From the NCBI GenBank assembly GCA_964479625.1, contig CAYZMS010000017.1:1-64000 (forward strand): 64,000 nt of DNA, given 5' to 3'. Made by a program: the position numbers and the translations under genes. The notes under the pieces were generated by a model. The model worked only from the letters and a program-made list of their open reading frames with translations. It did not search any database and was not told the origin of the DNA. Below are positions 16,892 through 26,485 of the stretch, one piece after another. Source of the stretch: CAYZMS01 sp964479625 (GTDB taxonomy: Bacteria > Bacteroidota > Bacteroidia > Chitinophagales > Saprospiraceae). The number at the start of each line of letters is the position of its first letter. The stretch's first letter is position 1.

Positions 16892-19800
16892 TTAATACCG
16901 TCCAATTGGCAAGGCTGTTCCTTCAATCCAAGGAGCGCCAGCCTCCTGCAGGGCTTTTTCCATAGATGGGATGCGATCCATAGCAATGTCCATGATTGCG
17001 TCCTTATGTTGTTCAAAAAGGGTTCGAGCTGTTTCCAGACATTCCTTTTGCAGTTCAGTGGGGCCGTAAGTAGTACCAAGGCCGCCTGCTGCCGTCCATA
17101 AATAAGATTGCATGTTTTTAACATTCGGCTCTCCTACCTCATCTTTCGTTGATGGACCATTCATATCCAACTCGATGGCTATTAAGTCCTTTTTAAGCGA
17201 ATGGACCTGTCCCAACATCTCCGAAAGGTTTTCCATATCTGACCGGAGAATGGCGGTTTCCATGGCTTGCACCTTGCTTTCGGCTTGGTCAAAAGTATAG
17301 TTCAAAGCAGAGATGGCAGTTTGCAGTTCGTTGAAATCTTCCCGGAAGGCCATGATTTCTTGAGGGGAAGCTCCCGGAAGAGCGCCTTCCCGAAGCGGAA
17401 CAACCTCAAATTCGACCGGACCGGCAAGCTCTGTTATTTGGCCACCTTCCTGTTTGGAAAGGCTCACCGTATAGGTGCCGGGAGGGGCCATACCAATACT
17501 GAACCCTCTCCTTCTCCAACCCTCTTGTTGAGCGCTCAAGCGAATGGGATTATTAGGAGCGAAGTCTAACTCCCAGGCTACCCGGTGTAGGCCAGCACTG
17601 ACAGGCCCCCTAACCCGGTTAACCAGCTTGCCTTCAGCGTCCCGGACAGTCAACCAAATGCTGGGCTTATCTTCGTTTTTTTCCGCTTCCAGGGACTCCC
17701 AGCCAGGGAAGGGAATATCAGCCCCTTCCTTTGCCAGTTCTGCTTCTTCCTTTTTTCGCATGGTTTGGCTGGTTTTGAGCCTGTCTTTTAGATAATAGGT
17801 AAACAGTGCTCCAAAATCGGGATTGGGAGCCTCATACCGGTTGGAACCCTGAGAACCGACTAGGCTGCGCTGGTTGTACCATGGAGCTGGGCGTACGGCA
17901 AATAAAGCCGCCTCCTTGTCAAGCATCTCAATACTCATTTCCCGTAAAGGGGCATAATCATCCAGAACAAAAAAGCCGCGTCCAAAGGAAGCACCGATGA
18001 GGTCATTTTGCTCCCGCTGAATAGCTAGGTCACGGAAGGAGATAGTAGGGATCCCACTTTTCATTTTGATCCAGTCTACTCCTCCATCCAGACTGGCAAA
18101 GATACCGAATTCAGTGGCAAGGAAAAGTAAGTTGGGGGCTTCATGATCTTGGACCAGGCGCCAGACAAGATATTTTTCAGGAAGGTCTCCGGCGAGGCTT
18201 TTCCAGCTTTCACCTTTATCTGTCGACTTGTATACGTAAGGCTTGAAATCGCCTTCTTTATGATTGTCCAGGCAAACATAAACCGTATTGGCATCAAACA
18301 GGTCTGCTTTAATATCATTGACGAAGGCTCGCTCGGGGCAGTCAGGTAGTTCTCTGACTTCAATCTTCCGCCAGTTTTGACCGCCATCTTCTGTGACCTG
18401 AATAATGCCATCATCGGTGCCCGCGTACACCAAGCCCTCCTGTACCGGAGATTCAGAAAGGGAAGTGATGGTGTTATAGTTGGACATGGCTTTCATATCC
18501 CATGGAGAATCCCAGCTTTGTTGTTTACCCATAATGGGCATTTCGAGGCGCTCTTCATTACGGGTAAGGTCTGGAGAGATAGCTGTCCAGCTGTCCCCCC
18601 GGTTTTCTGATCTCCAAACTCTCTGGGAAGCAAAATAAATCCGTTCGGGCTTGTGTGGGCTAACGATGATGGGTGCGTCCCAATTGAATCGTTCCGATGG
18701 TTCTCCTGGGCCTGCCTGGGGTTGGATTCGGACGGCTTCTCCGGTGATGCGATCCAGGCGATGCATACCACCCTGTTGAGTTTCTGCATAGCCGATGTTG
18801 GGATTGCCTGGTTCGGTAGCAGATTGGTGACCATCAGCTCCTAGCGTCTTATACCAGTCCCGGTTAGTGATCCCGGTACTGTTATCTGTTCGATGAGGGC
18901 CGCCATGTGAACCATTATCCTGAGTTCCACCAAAAATGTGATAAAATGGTTTTCGATCATCAACAGCAACCTTGTAATATTGGATAATGGGTAAGTTATC
19001 AAAATACCGCCAGGTCTTTGCAAGGTCAAAACTTTCGTAAATACCACCGTCGGCACCTACGAGTAAATAATCAGGATCATCTGACCTAAAAGCAATAGCA
19101 TGGTTGTCAGAGTGCTTATTGCTTTCCGTCAGGGTACGGAAATTTGAACCTCCGTCATCGGAAACCAATATGCGCACATTCATCAGGTACAGCCGGTCGA
19201 AATTATGTGGGCAAGCATATAGTTCCTGGTAGTAATGGGGGCCCGTACCACTTGAAACGGCATCGGAGCGCTTTTCCCAGCTCGCCCCGCGATTTGTAGA
19301 GCGCCATAGCCCACCTTTGGTACTGTCGGTTTCAATGGCTGCGTATACTACGTCAGGTTGTTGAGGAGATATGGCCAGGCCGATCTTTCCCATATTTCCC
19401 GAAGGCAGACCATTCTTGAGGCGGGTCCAGGTTCTACCCCCGTCTTCGGAACGGTGTAAGCCTGATTCAGGACCGCCCCCCATGTAGGCAGCTACCGTAC
19501 GATGGCGCTGCCAGGTAGCAGCATACAATCGATCGGGATTGCGCGGATCAATTAGAAGATCTGTTACACCGGTCCATTCCTCATCGCCCAGAGTTTTAGT
19601 CCAGTTTTCTCCCCCATCGGTGGTCATGTAAAGGCCACGGTCACCTCCTTTGCTCCAAAGCGGGCCCTGAGCGGCCACCCAAACGATATCGGAGTTTTCC
19701 GGATGAACGATGATCTTTGAAATATGCTCAGAAGCCTGAAGGCCCATATTAGTCCAGCTGTTTCCTCCGTCAGTGCTGCGATAAACGCCATCGCCAAACC

Positions 19801-20164
19801 CTACATGACGGCCTCCGACATTTTCCCCTGTACCCAGCCAGATGATGCTTGGGTTCTGAGAATCCAGGGTAATGCAGCCAGTGGAATATACATCATAGCG
19901 ATCGAAAATCGGCTGCCAGGTAGTTCCGGCATTTTCCGTTTTCCAAACACCTCCGGAACCGACCGCCACATACCAGATATTGCCATCATCCGGGTGGATA
20001 GCTATGTCGGCAATACGTCCGGAAGTGAATGCGGGACCGATGTTTCGAAATTTAAAAGCCGAAAGCGAACCCTCGTCAATTTTGTCCGGTGCCTTCTTTT
20101 GGGCCCAGGCGTGCATTCCCAAAAAGGGTAGCAAAAGCAAAAGTAAAAACCATTTAGTTTTCAT
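16892..20164 (-). CDS. Secreted sortilin/VPS10-like beta-propeller protein with BNR (Asp-box) repeats
   Basis: 1090 residues with a clean signal peptide (LLLLLLPFLGMHAWAQ). Residues about 35-740 hold at least nine Asp-box/BNR motifs (for example STDGGNSWTNMG, TTDGGENWTKTL, TEDGGQNWRKI), giving one or two propeller domains of the kind called VPS10- or sortilin-like. The C-terminal 300 residues include an Ig-like stretch and a helical tail (about 930-1090, with repeated Glu/Lys/Leu). Such proteins are common in Bacteroidota and their substrate is usually unknown. Neither a T9SS sorting domain nor a lipobox is visible, so I expect a periplasmic location or secretion by an unseen signal. It is convergent with yraN and transcribed alone. 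Confidence 0.85.
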   Translation of the reverse strand: MKTKWFLLLLLLPFLGMHAWAQKKAPDKIDEGSLSAFKFRNIGPAFTSGRIADIAIHPDDGNIWYVAVGSGGVWKTENAGTTWQPIFDRYDVYSTGCITLDSQNPSIIWLGTGENVGGRHVGFGDGVYRSTDGGNSWTNMGLQASEHISKIIVHPENSDIVWVAAQGPLWSKGGDRGLYMTTDGGENWTKTLGDEEWTGVTDLLIDPRNPDRLYAATWQRHRTVAAYMGGGPESGLHRSEDGGRTWTRLKNGLPSGNMGKIGLAISPQQPDVVYAAIETDSTKGGLWRSTNRGASWEKRSDAVSSGTGPHYYQELYACPHNFDRLYLMNVRILVSDDGGSNFRTLTESNKHSDNHAIAFRSDDPDYLLVGADGGIYESFDLAKTWRYFDNLPIIQYYKVAVDDRKPFYHIFGGTQDNGSHGGPHRTDNSTGITNRDWYKTLGADGHQSATEPGNPNIGYAETQQGGMHRLDRITGEAVRIQPQAGPGEPSERFNWDAPIIVSPHKPERIYFASQRVWRSENRGDSWTAISPDLTRNEERLEMPIMGKQQSWDSPWDMKAMSNYNTITSLSESPVQEGLVYAGTDDGIIQVTEDGGQNWRKIEVRELPDCPERAFVNDIKADLFDANTVYVCLDNHKEGDFKPYVYKSTDKGESWKSLAGDLPEKYLVWRLVQDHEAPNLLFLATEFGIFASLDGGVDWIKMKSGIPTISFRDLAIQREQNDLIGASFGRGFFVLDDYAPLREMSIEMLDKEAALFAVRPAPWYNQRSLVGSQGSNRYEAPNPDFGALFTYYLKDRLKTSQTMRKKEEAELAKEGADIPFPGWESLEAEKNEDKPSIWLTVRDAEGKLVNRVRGPVSAGLHRVAWELDFAPNNPIRLSAQQEGWRRRGFSIGMAPPGTYTVSLSKQEGGQITELAGPVEFEVVPLREGALPGASPQEIMAFREDFNELQTAISALNYTFDQAESKVQAMETAILRSDMENLSEMLGQVHSLKKDLIAIELDMNGPSTKDEVGEPNVKNMQSYLWTAAGGLGTTYGPTELQKECLETARTLFEQHKDAIMDIAMDRIPSMEKALQEAGAPWIEGTALPIGRY

Positions 20165-20803
20165 GATATCATCTAATATTTGATTGCGGAAACGATACGC
20201 AATAAGCGTTGAAGTGATATAGAAACATCCGTTTTGGTTAGCAATGCCGACCTGTGGCTACTTCTAAAAATAAAGTGGAGCGGTCGAGGTATTTACAAAG
20301 TAGGAAAAAGGAACGAGTTTGTGCTGGAGAATTGGCCTTTTGGCAGGATTTAGCATAGTCATTTGTCGCCGAAGCCAGTCGAGAATGTATTGTTGAAAAG
20401 GGATTAAACGATTTTTGGGGTATATTTAGAGTTGATGGGGATTTTCATTGCTTCGGCTGTTTTTTAATGGGATGCTTGTGTATTACTTCCGCAGCTGAGG
20501 TTATCCAGATACCTCTTGGAAAACAAATAGCCCTGGGCTTGGCCCTATTCTGGACAATGCGGTTGATTTTTTAGTTTTTTGTTTATTATCCTGAACTTTG
20601 GCGAGAGAAGCGTTTTGAAACCATTGCACACATAGTTTTTGGCATCTTTTGGTGGATAGTATTTTCCACAGAAGAAATTAGTACCAACTTTATAACAATT
20701 CGAATTCGTTTGTTGTAATTTGAAAAGGAGGATTCGTTTTTTTATTTCCGGATGTCTGAGCAATTTAAAAACAAATACTTTAGGTACCACCCTCGATTGT
20801 CCT
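20165..20803. other. 639-base divergent intergenic region upstream of the propeller gene and uvrC
   Basis: No convincing gene on either strand. The few open frames are short, lack family motifs and have irregular composition. It should contain the promoters of both flanking genes, but I see no exact TAnnTTTG element on either strand. Confidence 0.55.
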
Positions 20804-22612
20804 ATGACCACCGCCGATTACCAACACATCGCACCCACCATTCCCAGACAACCTGGGGTATACCGCTTTCTTGATGAGGAAGGAACCATACTTTATGTTG
20901 GGAAGGCCAAGAATTTGCGAAGCCGTACAGCTTCCTATTTTGGAGCGCGGAAAGGGCGCGCTCATCGCACCCGGGTTATGGTCAAAAACGCCCTTCATCT
21001 GGAATTCACTATTGTTGAAACCGAGACGGATGCCTTGCTATTGGAAAACGCCCTGATCAAAAGGCATCAACCAAGGTACAATGTGATGCTTAAGGATGAT
21101 AAATCCTATTCCTACCTCTGTATTAAAAATGAACACTATCCCAGGGTTTTTATCACCCGCCGGGTTATCCGGGATGGCTCAACTTACTTCGGACCCTACA
21201 CCTCCAAAGGTCGCCTGAAAACTATTCTGGAGCTGATCAAACAGCTTTTTCCCCTTCGAACCTGCTCGCTTAACCTTTCCCAAAAGCAAATTGATAAAGG
21301 AAAATACAAGGTCTGCCTGGAGTACCACATCAAAAATTGCCTGGGCCCATGTGAAGGCTTGGAAGAAGAAGCTGATTATCTGGAAAAGATCGAACAGGTG
21401 AAAAATATCCTAAGGGGTAATTTCGCTCCGGTAAAACGCCATTTCAAGGAACAAATGCAGCGACTGGCTGAAAACCTGGAGTTTGAAAAAGCGCAGAATT
21501 TAAAGGATAAACTTTCGGCTTTCGAAAACTACCAAAGTAAATCCACTATCGTTAGCACCACCATACGGGATGTGGATGTGTTCTCTATCACTTCGGATGA
21601 GAAAATGGCCTACGTAAACTACCTCAAGGTGGTGAATGGCGCCATTATTCATACCCATACTCAGGAAATGGTCACCAATCTGGATGATGAAGAGGAAGCC
21701 GATCTACTGGCTTATGCTATTCCAGCGCTCCGGGAACGGTTTAACAGCATAGCCGAAGAAATCATCCTTCCCTATGCATTACCGGTAGAAGGAGAAAACC
21801 TGCGCATAACCATACCGAAGATCGGAGATAAGAAAAGGCTACTCGAATTATCAGGAAAAAATGTAAAGTACTACCGTTTACAAAAGCAAAAGCAGGAAGC
21901 CAGCAAAGAGCGTAAACAAACCTCCGCTGAACGCATTCTGCGAACCATGCAAAAAGACCTGCAGATGGAAGTATTACCCACCCACCTGGAGTGTTTTGAT
22001 AATTCGAATATGCAGGGTTCTTTCCCGGTCTCCTCTTGTGTGGTGTTCAAAAATGCAAAGCCCTCCAAGAAAGATTATCGGCATTATAATATTAAAACGG
22101 TGCAGGGCCCGAATGATTTTGCCAGCATGGAAGAAGTTGTCTTTCGAAGGTATCGACGCCTGCTGGAAGAAGATGAACCCTTGCCCCAGCTGATCATTAT
22201 CGATGGTGGCAAAGGCCAGTTGAGCGCAGCCATGAACAGCATTCGAAAATTAGGGCTGGAAGGCAAAATAACGGTGATCGGGATTGCCAAGCGACTGGAA
22301 GAGATCTTTTTTTCAAATGATCCAATTCCCCTTTATATCGATAAAAAATCAGAATCGCTTAAGGTCATTCAACAAGCCCGAAATGAAGCCCACCGTTTTG
22401 CCATCACCTTTCACCGGAATCAACGGAGCCGGGAATTTTTGAATACCAGTCTAACGGAAATTCCAGGAATCGGAGAAAAGACCGCTCAAAAGTTGTTGAC
22501 CCATTTCGGGTCTGTCAAAAAAATTGAGGAGGCCTCCGCCGCTGAGCTGATGGAGCTGGTAGGGAAAAAGGCTACCGAACGCCTGTTATTGCACTTCAAG
22601 GCAGATACATAG
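20804..22612 (+). CDS. uvrC: UvrABC system protein C (excinuclease subunit)
   Basis: 602 residues from the ATG at 20804, close to the family norm. An upstream in-frame start at 20720 would add 28 residues with no resemblance to UvrC, so I chose the later ATG. Domains in order: GIY-YIG nuclease (GVYRF near 18, LYVGKAKNL near 30), a UVR segment that contacts UvrB (about 205-240, LEFEKAQNLKDKL), the RNase H-like second nuclease (ECFDNSNMQGS, then IIIDGGKGQL) and a C-terminal helix-hairpin-helix pair (IPGIGEKTAQKLL). It makes the dual incisions of nucleotide excision repair with UvrA and UvrB. It stands alone, 256 bases before the suf cluster. Confidence 0.97.
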   Translation: MTTADYQHIAPTIPRQPGVYRFLDEEGTILYVGKAKNLRSRTASYFGARKGRAHRTRVMVKNALHLEFTIVETETDALLLENALIKRHQPRYNVMLKDDKSYSYLCIKNEHYPRVFITRRVIRDGSTYFGPYTSKGRLKTILELIKQLFPLRTCSLNLSQKQIDKGKYKVCLEYHIKNCLGPCEGLEEEADYLEKIEQVKNILRGNFAPVKRHFKEQMQRLAENLEFEKAQNLKDKLSAFENYQSKSTIVSTTIRDVDVFSITSDEKMAYVNYLKVVNGAIIHTHTQEMVTNLDDEEEADLLAYAIPALRERFNSIAEEIILPYALPVEGENLRITIPKIGDKKRLLELSGKNVKYYRLQKQKQEASKERKQTSAERILRTMQKDLQMEVLPTHLECFDNSNMQGSFPVSSCVVFKNAKPSKKDYRHYNIKTVQGPNDFASMEEVVFRRYRRLLEEDEPLPQLIIIDGGKGQLSAAMNSIRKLGLEGKITVIGIAKRLEEIFFSNDPIPLYIDKKSESLKVIQQARNEAHRFAITFHRNQRSREFLNTSLTEIPGIGEKTAQKLLTHFGSVKKIEEASAAELMELVGKKATERLLLHFKADT

Positions 22613-22747
22613 ATAGACGCAGCAGGAGAATTGCATTATTCTGACCAACCTTTCCCCCCGAAGTGCGTTTCGGACTCAAAGGGAAGTATCCTGCATTTTG
22701 CCTACTATTTCAATGGAGAAAAAAATTAGTCATAATGGGTCTAAACC

Positions 22748-22773
22748 TTATTTGTACTTTTTTGTATAAATTA
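22748..22773. promoter_or_regulatory. Imperfect palindrome upstream of sufB, candidate operator
   Basis: Two 10-base arms (TTATTTGTAC and GTATAAATTA) around six T, with 8 of 10 positions pairing. It lies about 95 bases before the sufB ATG in an AT-rich stretch suited to a promoter. An Rrf2-type regulator is encoded at the end of the same cluster, so this is a reasonable guess for its binding site. It has not been compared with known Rrf2 or IscR sites. Confidence 0.3.
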
Positions 22774-22868
22774 CAGCTCTTTATTTAAACTGGTGCTAAA
22801 TACGTGTTCAGGTAGCCATATTTTCGAACCACATCGCCACGGGCGAAAAAATCAATAAAAAATTCCCT

Positions 22869-24314
22869 ATGAGTGATTCAATGCAAACGCTGGAACAGCA
22901 TACCCGATCGGACTACAAGTTTGGCTTTTCCAGTAATGTGGAATCCGATAAGATCCCCAAGGGGTTGAATGAGGATACTGTTCGCCGAATTTCTGCTAAG
23001 AAAAACGAACCCGAATTTGTGCTGGAATGGCGTTTAAAAGCCTTTCGCCACTTTCTAACCATGACGGAGCCTAAATGGCCCAATGTGGAGTATCCGCCTG
23101 TTGATCTGCAGGACATCTATTATTATTCTGCTCCCAAGAAAAAACCTCAACTGGAGAGTTTGGATGAAGTAGACCCGGAATTGCTGGAAACTTTCAACAG
23201 ATTGGGTATACCATTGGAAGAGCAAAAAATGTTGGCAGGTGTTGCGGTGGATGCTGTTTTTGATAGTGTATCTGTAAAAACGACTTACAAGGAGAAACTA
23301 TCAGAGCTAGGTATAATTTTCTGCTCCTTCAGTGAAGCGGTTCAGGAACACCCAGGGCTGGTAAAAAAATATCTCGGTAGCGTAGTCCCCTATACCGATA
23401 ATTATTACGCAGCCTTAAATTCAGCGGTCTTTAGCGATGGCTCCTTCGTCTTTGTTCCGAAAGGCGTCAAATGCCCAATGGAGTTGTCCACCTACTTCCG
23501 GATCAACGAACGGGATACCGGGCAGTTCGAACGTACCCTTGTAATCGCCGAAGAGGGTGCTTCGGTTAGCTATCTGGAAGGGTGTACGGCACCAATGCGA
23601 GACGAAAATCAGTTGCATGCTGCTGTAGTGGAGCTCGTCGCTCTGGACGATGCCACCGTTAAATATTCAACTGTTCAAAACTGGTACCCTGGTGACAAGG
23701 ACGGGAAAGGTGGTATCTACAATTTTGTGACTAAGCGCGGACTGTGTGCTGGAAAGCGTTCAAAGATTACCTGGACCCAGGTTGAAACGGGTTCTTCCAT
23801 TACCTGGAAATACCCTAGTTGTGTGTTGAAGGGCGATGACTCGGTAGGCGAGTTCTACTCTGTTGCCGTAACTAACAACAAACAACAAGCCGATACGGGC
23901 ACTAAAATGATCCATATCGGGAAAAATACCAAGAGTACCATTATTTCCAAAGGTATTTCTGCAGGCTACAGTAATAACTCTTACCGTGGATTGGTAAAGG
24001 TCGGAAAGCGTGCGGAGAACGCGCATAATTTCTCTGTCTGCGATTCATTACTGATGGGGGACAAATGCGGCGCACATACCTTCCCTTACCTGGAAGTGTC
24101 CAATAATTCTGCAAGGGTAGAGCACGAGGCTACCACCTCAAAAATTGGTGAAGATCAGTTGTTCTATCTCATGCAACGAGGGTTGAGTGAAGAGGATGCT
24201 ATCAACATGATCGTAAGCGGTTATGTAAAGGAAGTCTTTAATGAGCTGCCCATGGAGTTTGCTGCAGAAGCGCAAAAACTGCTGGCTATTACCTTGGAAG
24301 GTAGCGTCGGATAA
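22869..24314 (+). CDS. sufB: Fe-S cluster assembly scaffold protein SufB
   Basis: 481 residues, normal for bacterial SufB. Conserved stretches include FVPKGVKCPMELSTYFRIN, SYLEGCTAPMRDENQLHAAV and the C-terminal HEATTSKIGEDQLFYLMQRG. SufB forms the SufBC2D complex on which Fe-S clusters are built from sulfur supplied by SufS/SufE. It is the first gene of the cluster sufB-C-D-S-E-sufT-rrf2 and lies 57 bases before sufC. The long upstream AT-rich region and palindrome suggest that regulation acts here. Confidence 0.98.
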   Translation: MSDSMQTLEQHTRSDYKFGFSSNVESDKIPKGLNEDTVRRISAKKNEPEFVLEWRLKAFRHFLTMTEPKWPNVEYPPVDLQDIYYYSAPKKKPQLESLDEVDPELLETFNRLGIPLEEQKMLAGVAVDAVFDSVSVKTTYKEKLSELGIIFCSFSEAVQEHPGLVKKYLGSVVPYTDNYYAALNSAVFSDGSFVFVPKGVKCPMELSTYFRINERDTGQFERTLVIAEEGASVSYLEGCTAPMRDENQLHAAVVELVALDDATVKYSTVQNWYPGDKDGKGGIYNFVTKRGLCAGKRSKITWTQVETGSSITWKYPSCVLKGDDSVGEFYSVAVTNNKQQADTGTKMIHIGKNTKSTIISKGISAGYSNNSYRGLVKVGKRAENAHNFSVCDSLLMGDKCGAHTFPYLEVSNNSARVEHEATTSKIGEDQLFYLMQRGLSEEDAINMIVSGYVKEVFNELPMEFAAEAQKLLAITLEGSVG

Positions 24315-24371
24315 AAAACATTCAAAAACAGAATAGAGGATGGGAAGCCATCCTTTCGAAAAAAGTCGAAT

Positions 24372-25133
24372 ATGCTAACGATAAAGAACCTGCACGCCTC
24401 CGTTGAGGAAAATGCTATTTTAAAAGGAGTTGATCTGCAAGTCAACCCAGGAGAGGTTCATGCCATTATGGGACCCAATGGGTCGGGAAAGAGCACATTG
24501 GCCAATGTGCTGGCTGGCCGCGAAGAATATGAAGTAACAGAAGGAAGTATTGATTTTATGGGGCAAGACCTATTGGAATGGGAAGTAGACGAGCGTGCCC
24601 TTGCGGGAATTTTTCTGGCTTTTCAGTATCCCATAGAGATCCCTGGCGTAAACAATGCCTCGTTTCTTAAAAACATCATTAATGCAGCCCGGGAAACTCA
24701 GGGTAAAGAAGCACTTTCTGCTCCCCAAATGCTGAAACTGCTGCGCGAACGGGTGAAAGACCTCGGCCTGGACGAAAGTTTTTTGCGCCGTTCCTTGAAT
24801 GAAGGTTTTTCCGGTGGAGAAAAAAAGCGCAACGAAATGCTGCAGATGGCTCTGCTGGAACCTAAACTCGCTATACTGGATGAAACAGATTCCGGATTGG
24901 ATATCGATGCCCTGCGCATTGTAGCTGATGCTGTTAATAAAATGCGTAGTCCAGAGCGCTCCTTCGTCATTGTAACCCACTATCAACGCCTGTTGAATTA
25001 CATTGAACCCGACTTCGTCCACGTCATCTACAATGGCCGGATCGTCAAGTCAGGAGATAAAACCCTTGCCTTGCAACTGGAGGAAAAGGGCTATGACTGG
25101 ATCAAAGAAGAAATAGCTGCCTTAGCGGTCTAA
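24372..25133 (+). CDS. sufC: Fe-S cluster assembly ATPase SufC
   Basis: 253 residues. It has an ABC-type ATPase core with Walker A GPNGSGKST (34-42), the family's modified signature FSGGEKKRNEMLQ and Walker B LAILDETDSGLD, all typical of SufC. It binds SufB and SufD in the cytoplasm and drives the conformational change needed for cluster assembly; it is not a transporter. It sits between sufB and sufD, 19 bases before sufD. Confidence 0.98.
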   Translation: MLTIKNLHASVEENAILKGVDLQVNPGEVHAIMGPNGSGKSTLANVLAGREEYEVTEGSIDFMGQDLLEWEVDERALAGIFLAFQYPIEIPGVNNASFLKNIINAARETQGKEALSAPQMLKLLRERVKDLGLDESFLRRSLNEGFSGGEKKRNEMLQMALLEPKLAILDETDSGLDIDALRIVADAVNKMRSPERSFVIVTHYQRLLNYIEPDFVHVIYNGRIVKSGDKTLALQLEEKGYDWIKEEIAALAV

Positions 25134-25152
25134 CCAAAAAGAAAAACCAACT

Positions 25153-26484
25153 ATGTCCAATAATACACCGGATAAATATATTGAGAAGTTCCGGGGACTT
25201 TTCCAGAATTTCGAACAGCATCTTAATGGACAAAAAGTACACCCCATTCATGAATTGAGGCGTGCAGCCATAAGTCGACTGGAGGAAATGCGTTTCCCAA
25301 CTCGTAGGGATGAAGATTATAAATACACTAATTTCAATAGTCTGCTTGCCGAAGACTATCGTAGTGCAGCTTCTGAGGAGTTAGCGCTTTCGGAAGCAGA
25401 ACCGTACTTCTTAAAGGAGGTAGAGGCCTTTCGTCTAACTTTTGTTAATGGGAATTGGAACCCGGATTTATCAACCCTTGCGGGCTTGCCCGATGGTGTA
25501 GTGGTAAGTAATCTTCAAAATGCCCTTGACCATCCCGAGCACCAAAAGAAAGTTCAACACTTCCTGGGGACCACCATGGAGGAGTCCGGTAATTCCTTTA
25601 AGGTTTTAAATACAGCCTTTGGAAAAGGTGGGGCCTTCATTTATGTTCCTTCGAATGTCGTAGTTGACCGGCCTATCCACTTACTCTACATCAACACTAC
25701 CGAATCGGGAGCTTTTGCCCAACACCCGCAGGTGTTGGTCTTTCTGGAAAAAAGTGCACAACTCCGGCTGGTGGAAAGCCATTACGGTCGAAAGGTACAG
25801 GACGGGGCCTATTTTTCGAATGTGCTTAATCATTTTGAATTGAGCCAGAACGCGCATTTACAACATGTTAAGTTCCAATTGGAGACCTCCAATGCCTACC
25901 AGGTAAATAATACGACTGTACTGCAGGAACGAGATAGCGTGTATACTAATTTTTCGCTGGATTTGGGCGGCAAACTGGTTCGCAACAACCTGAGTGCTAT
26001 TCACCGGGGGGAAAATGTGCTGACTAACTTTTATGGCGGTATCCTTGCAAAAGGAGATCAGCATATTGATAACCAGACTTTTATCGATCACGCTATCCCA
26101 AACTGCCAGAGTAATGAATTGTACAAAACCATTTTGGACGATAACGCAAAAGGGGTTTTCAACGGCAAGGTAATGGTCCGCAAGGATGCACAAAAAACCA
26201 ATGCTTTTCAACAGAACAGCAGCCTGGTCTTATCGGAAACCGCTTTAATGAACAGTAAACCACAGTTGGAAATCTTTGCTGATGATGTCCGATGCAGCCA
26301 CGGAGCTACTATAGGCCAACTGGACGAAGGTTCCATGTTCTATTTGAAATCAAGAGGTATTAAGGAAAAGCAGGCCCGGGAAATGCTACAAATGGCCTTC
26401 CTCCTGGAAGTGTTGGACAACATCCCCATGGATGGTTTACGACCTTTGGCAGAGGAACTTTCGCAGCAAAAATTCGAGGAATAA
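25153..26484 (+). CDS. sufD: Fe-S cluster assembly protein SufD
   Basis: 443 residues. The N-terminal part carries the PTRRDEDYKYTN pattern, and the C-terminal half is the SufB/SufD beta-helix with DDVRCSHGATIGQLDEGSMFYLKSRG near the end. SufD is the SufB paralogue in SufBC2D and helps iron entry. Its TAA ends one base before the sufS ATG, so the two are tightly coupled. Confidence 0.97.
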   Translation: MSNNTPDKYIEKFRGLFQNFEQHLNGQKVHPIHELRRAAISRLEEMRFPTRRDEDYKYTNFNSLLAEDYRSAASEELALSEAEPYFLKEVEAFRLTFVNGNWNPDLSTLAGLPDGVVVSNLQNALDHPEHQKKVQHFLGTTMEESGNSFKVLNTAFGKGGAFIYVPSNVVVDRPIHLLYINTTESGAFAQHPQVLVFLEKSAQLRLVESHYGRKVQDGAYFSNVLNHFELSQNAHLQHVKFQLETSNAYQVNNTTVLQERDSVYTNFSLDLGGKLVRNNLSAIHRGENVLTNFYGGILAKGDQHIDNQTFIDHAIPNCQSNELYKTILDDNAKGVFNGKVMVRKDAQKTNAFQQNSSLVLSETALMNSKPQLEIFADDVRCSHGATIGQLDEGSMFYLKSRGIKEKQAREMLQMAFLLEVLDNIPMDGLRPLAEELSQQKFEE

Positions 26485-26485
26485 A

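Noticed and set aside
20545..20811. Minus-strand open frame in the region before uvrC
   Set aside because: It has no recognisable motif and overlaps the uvrC start. I see nothing to support translation.
24570..25022. Minus-strand open frame inside sufC
   Set aside because: It is the shadow of a well-defined ABC ATPase gene.
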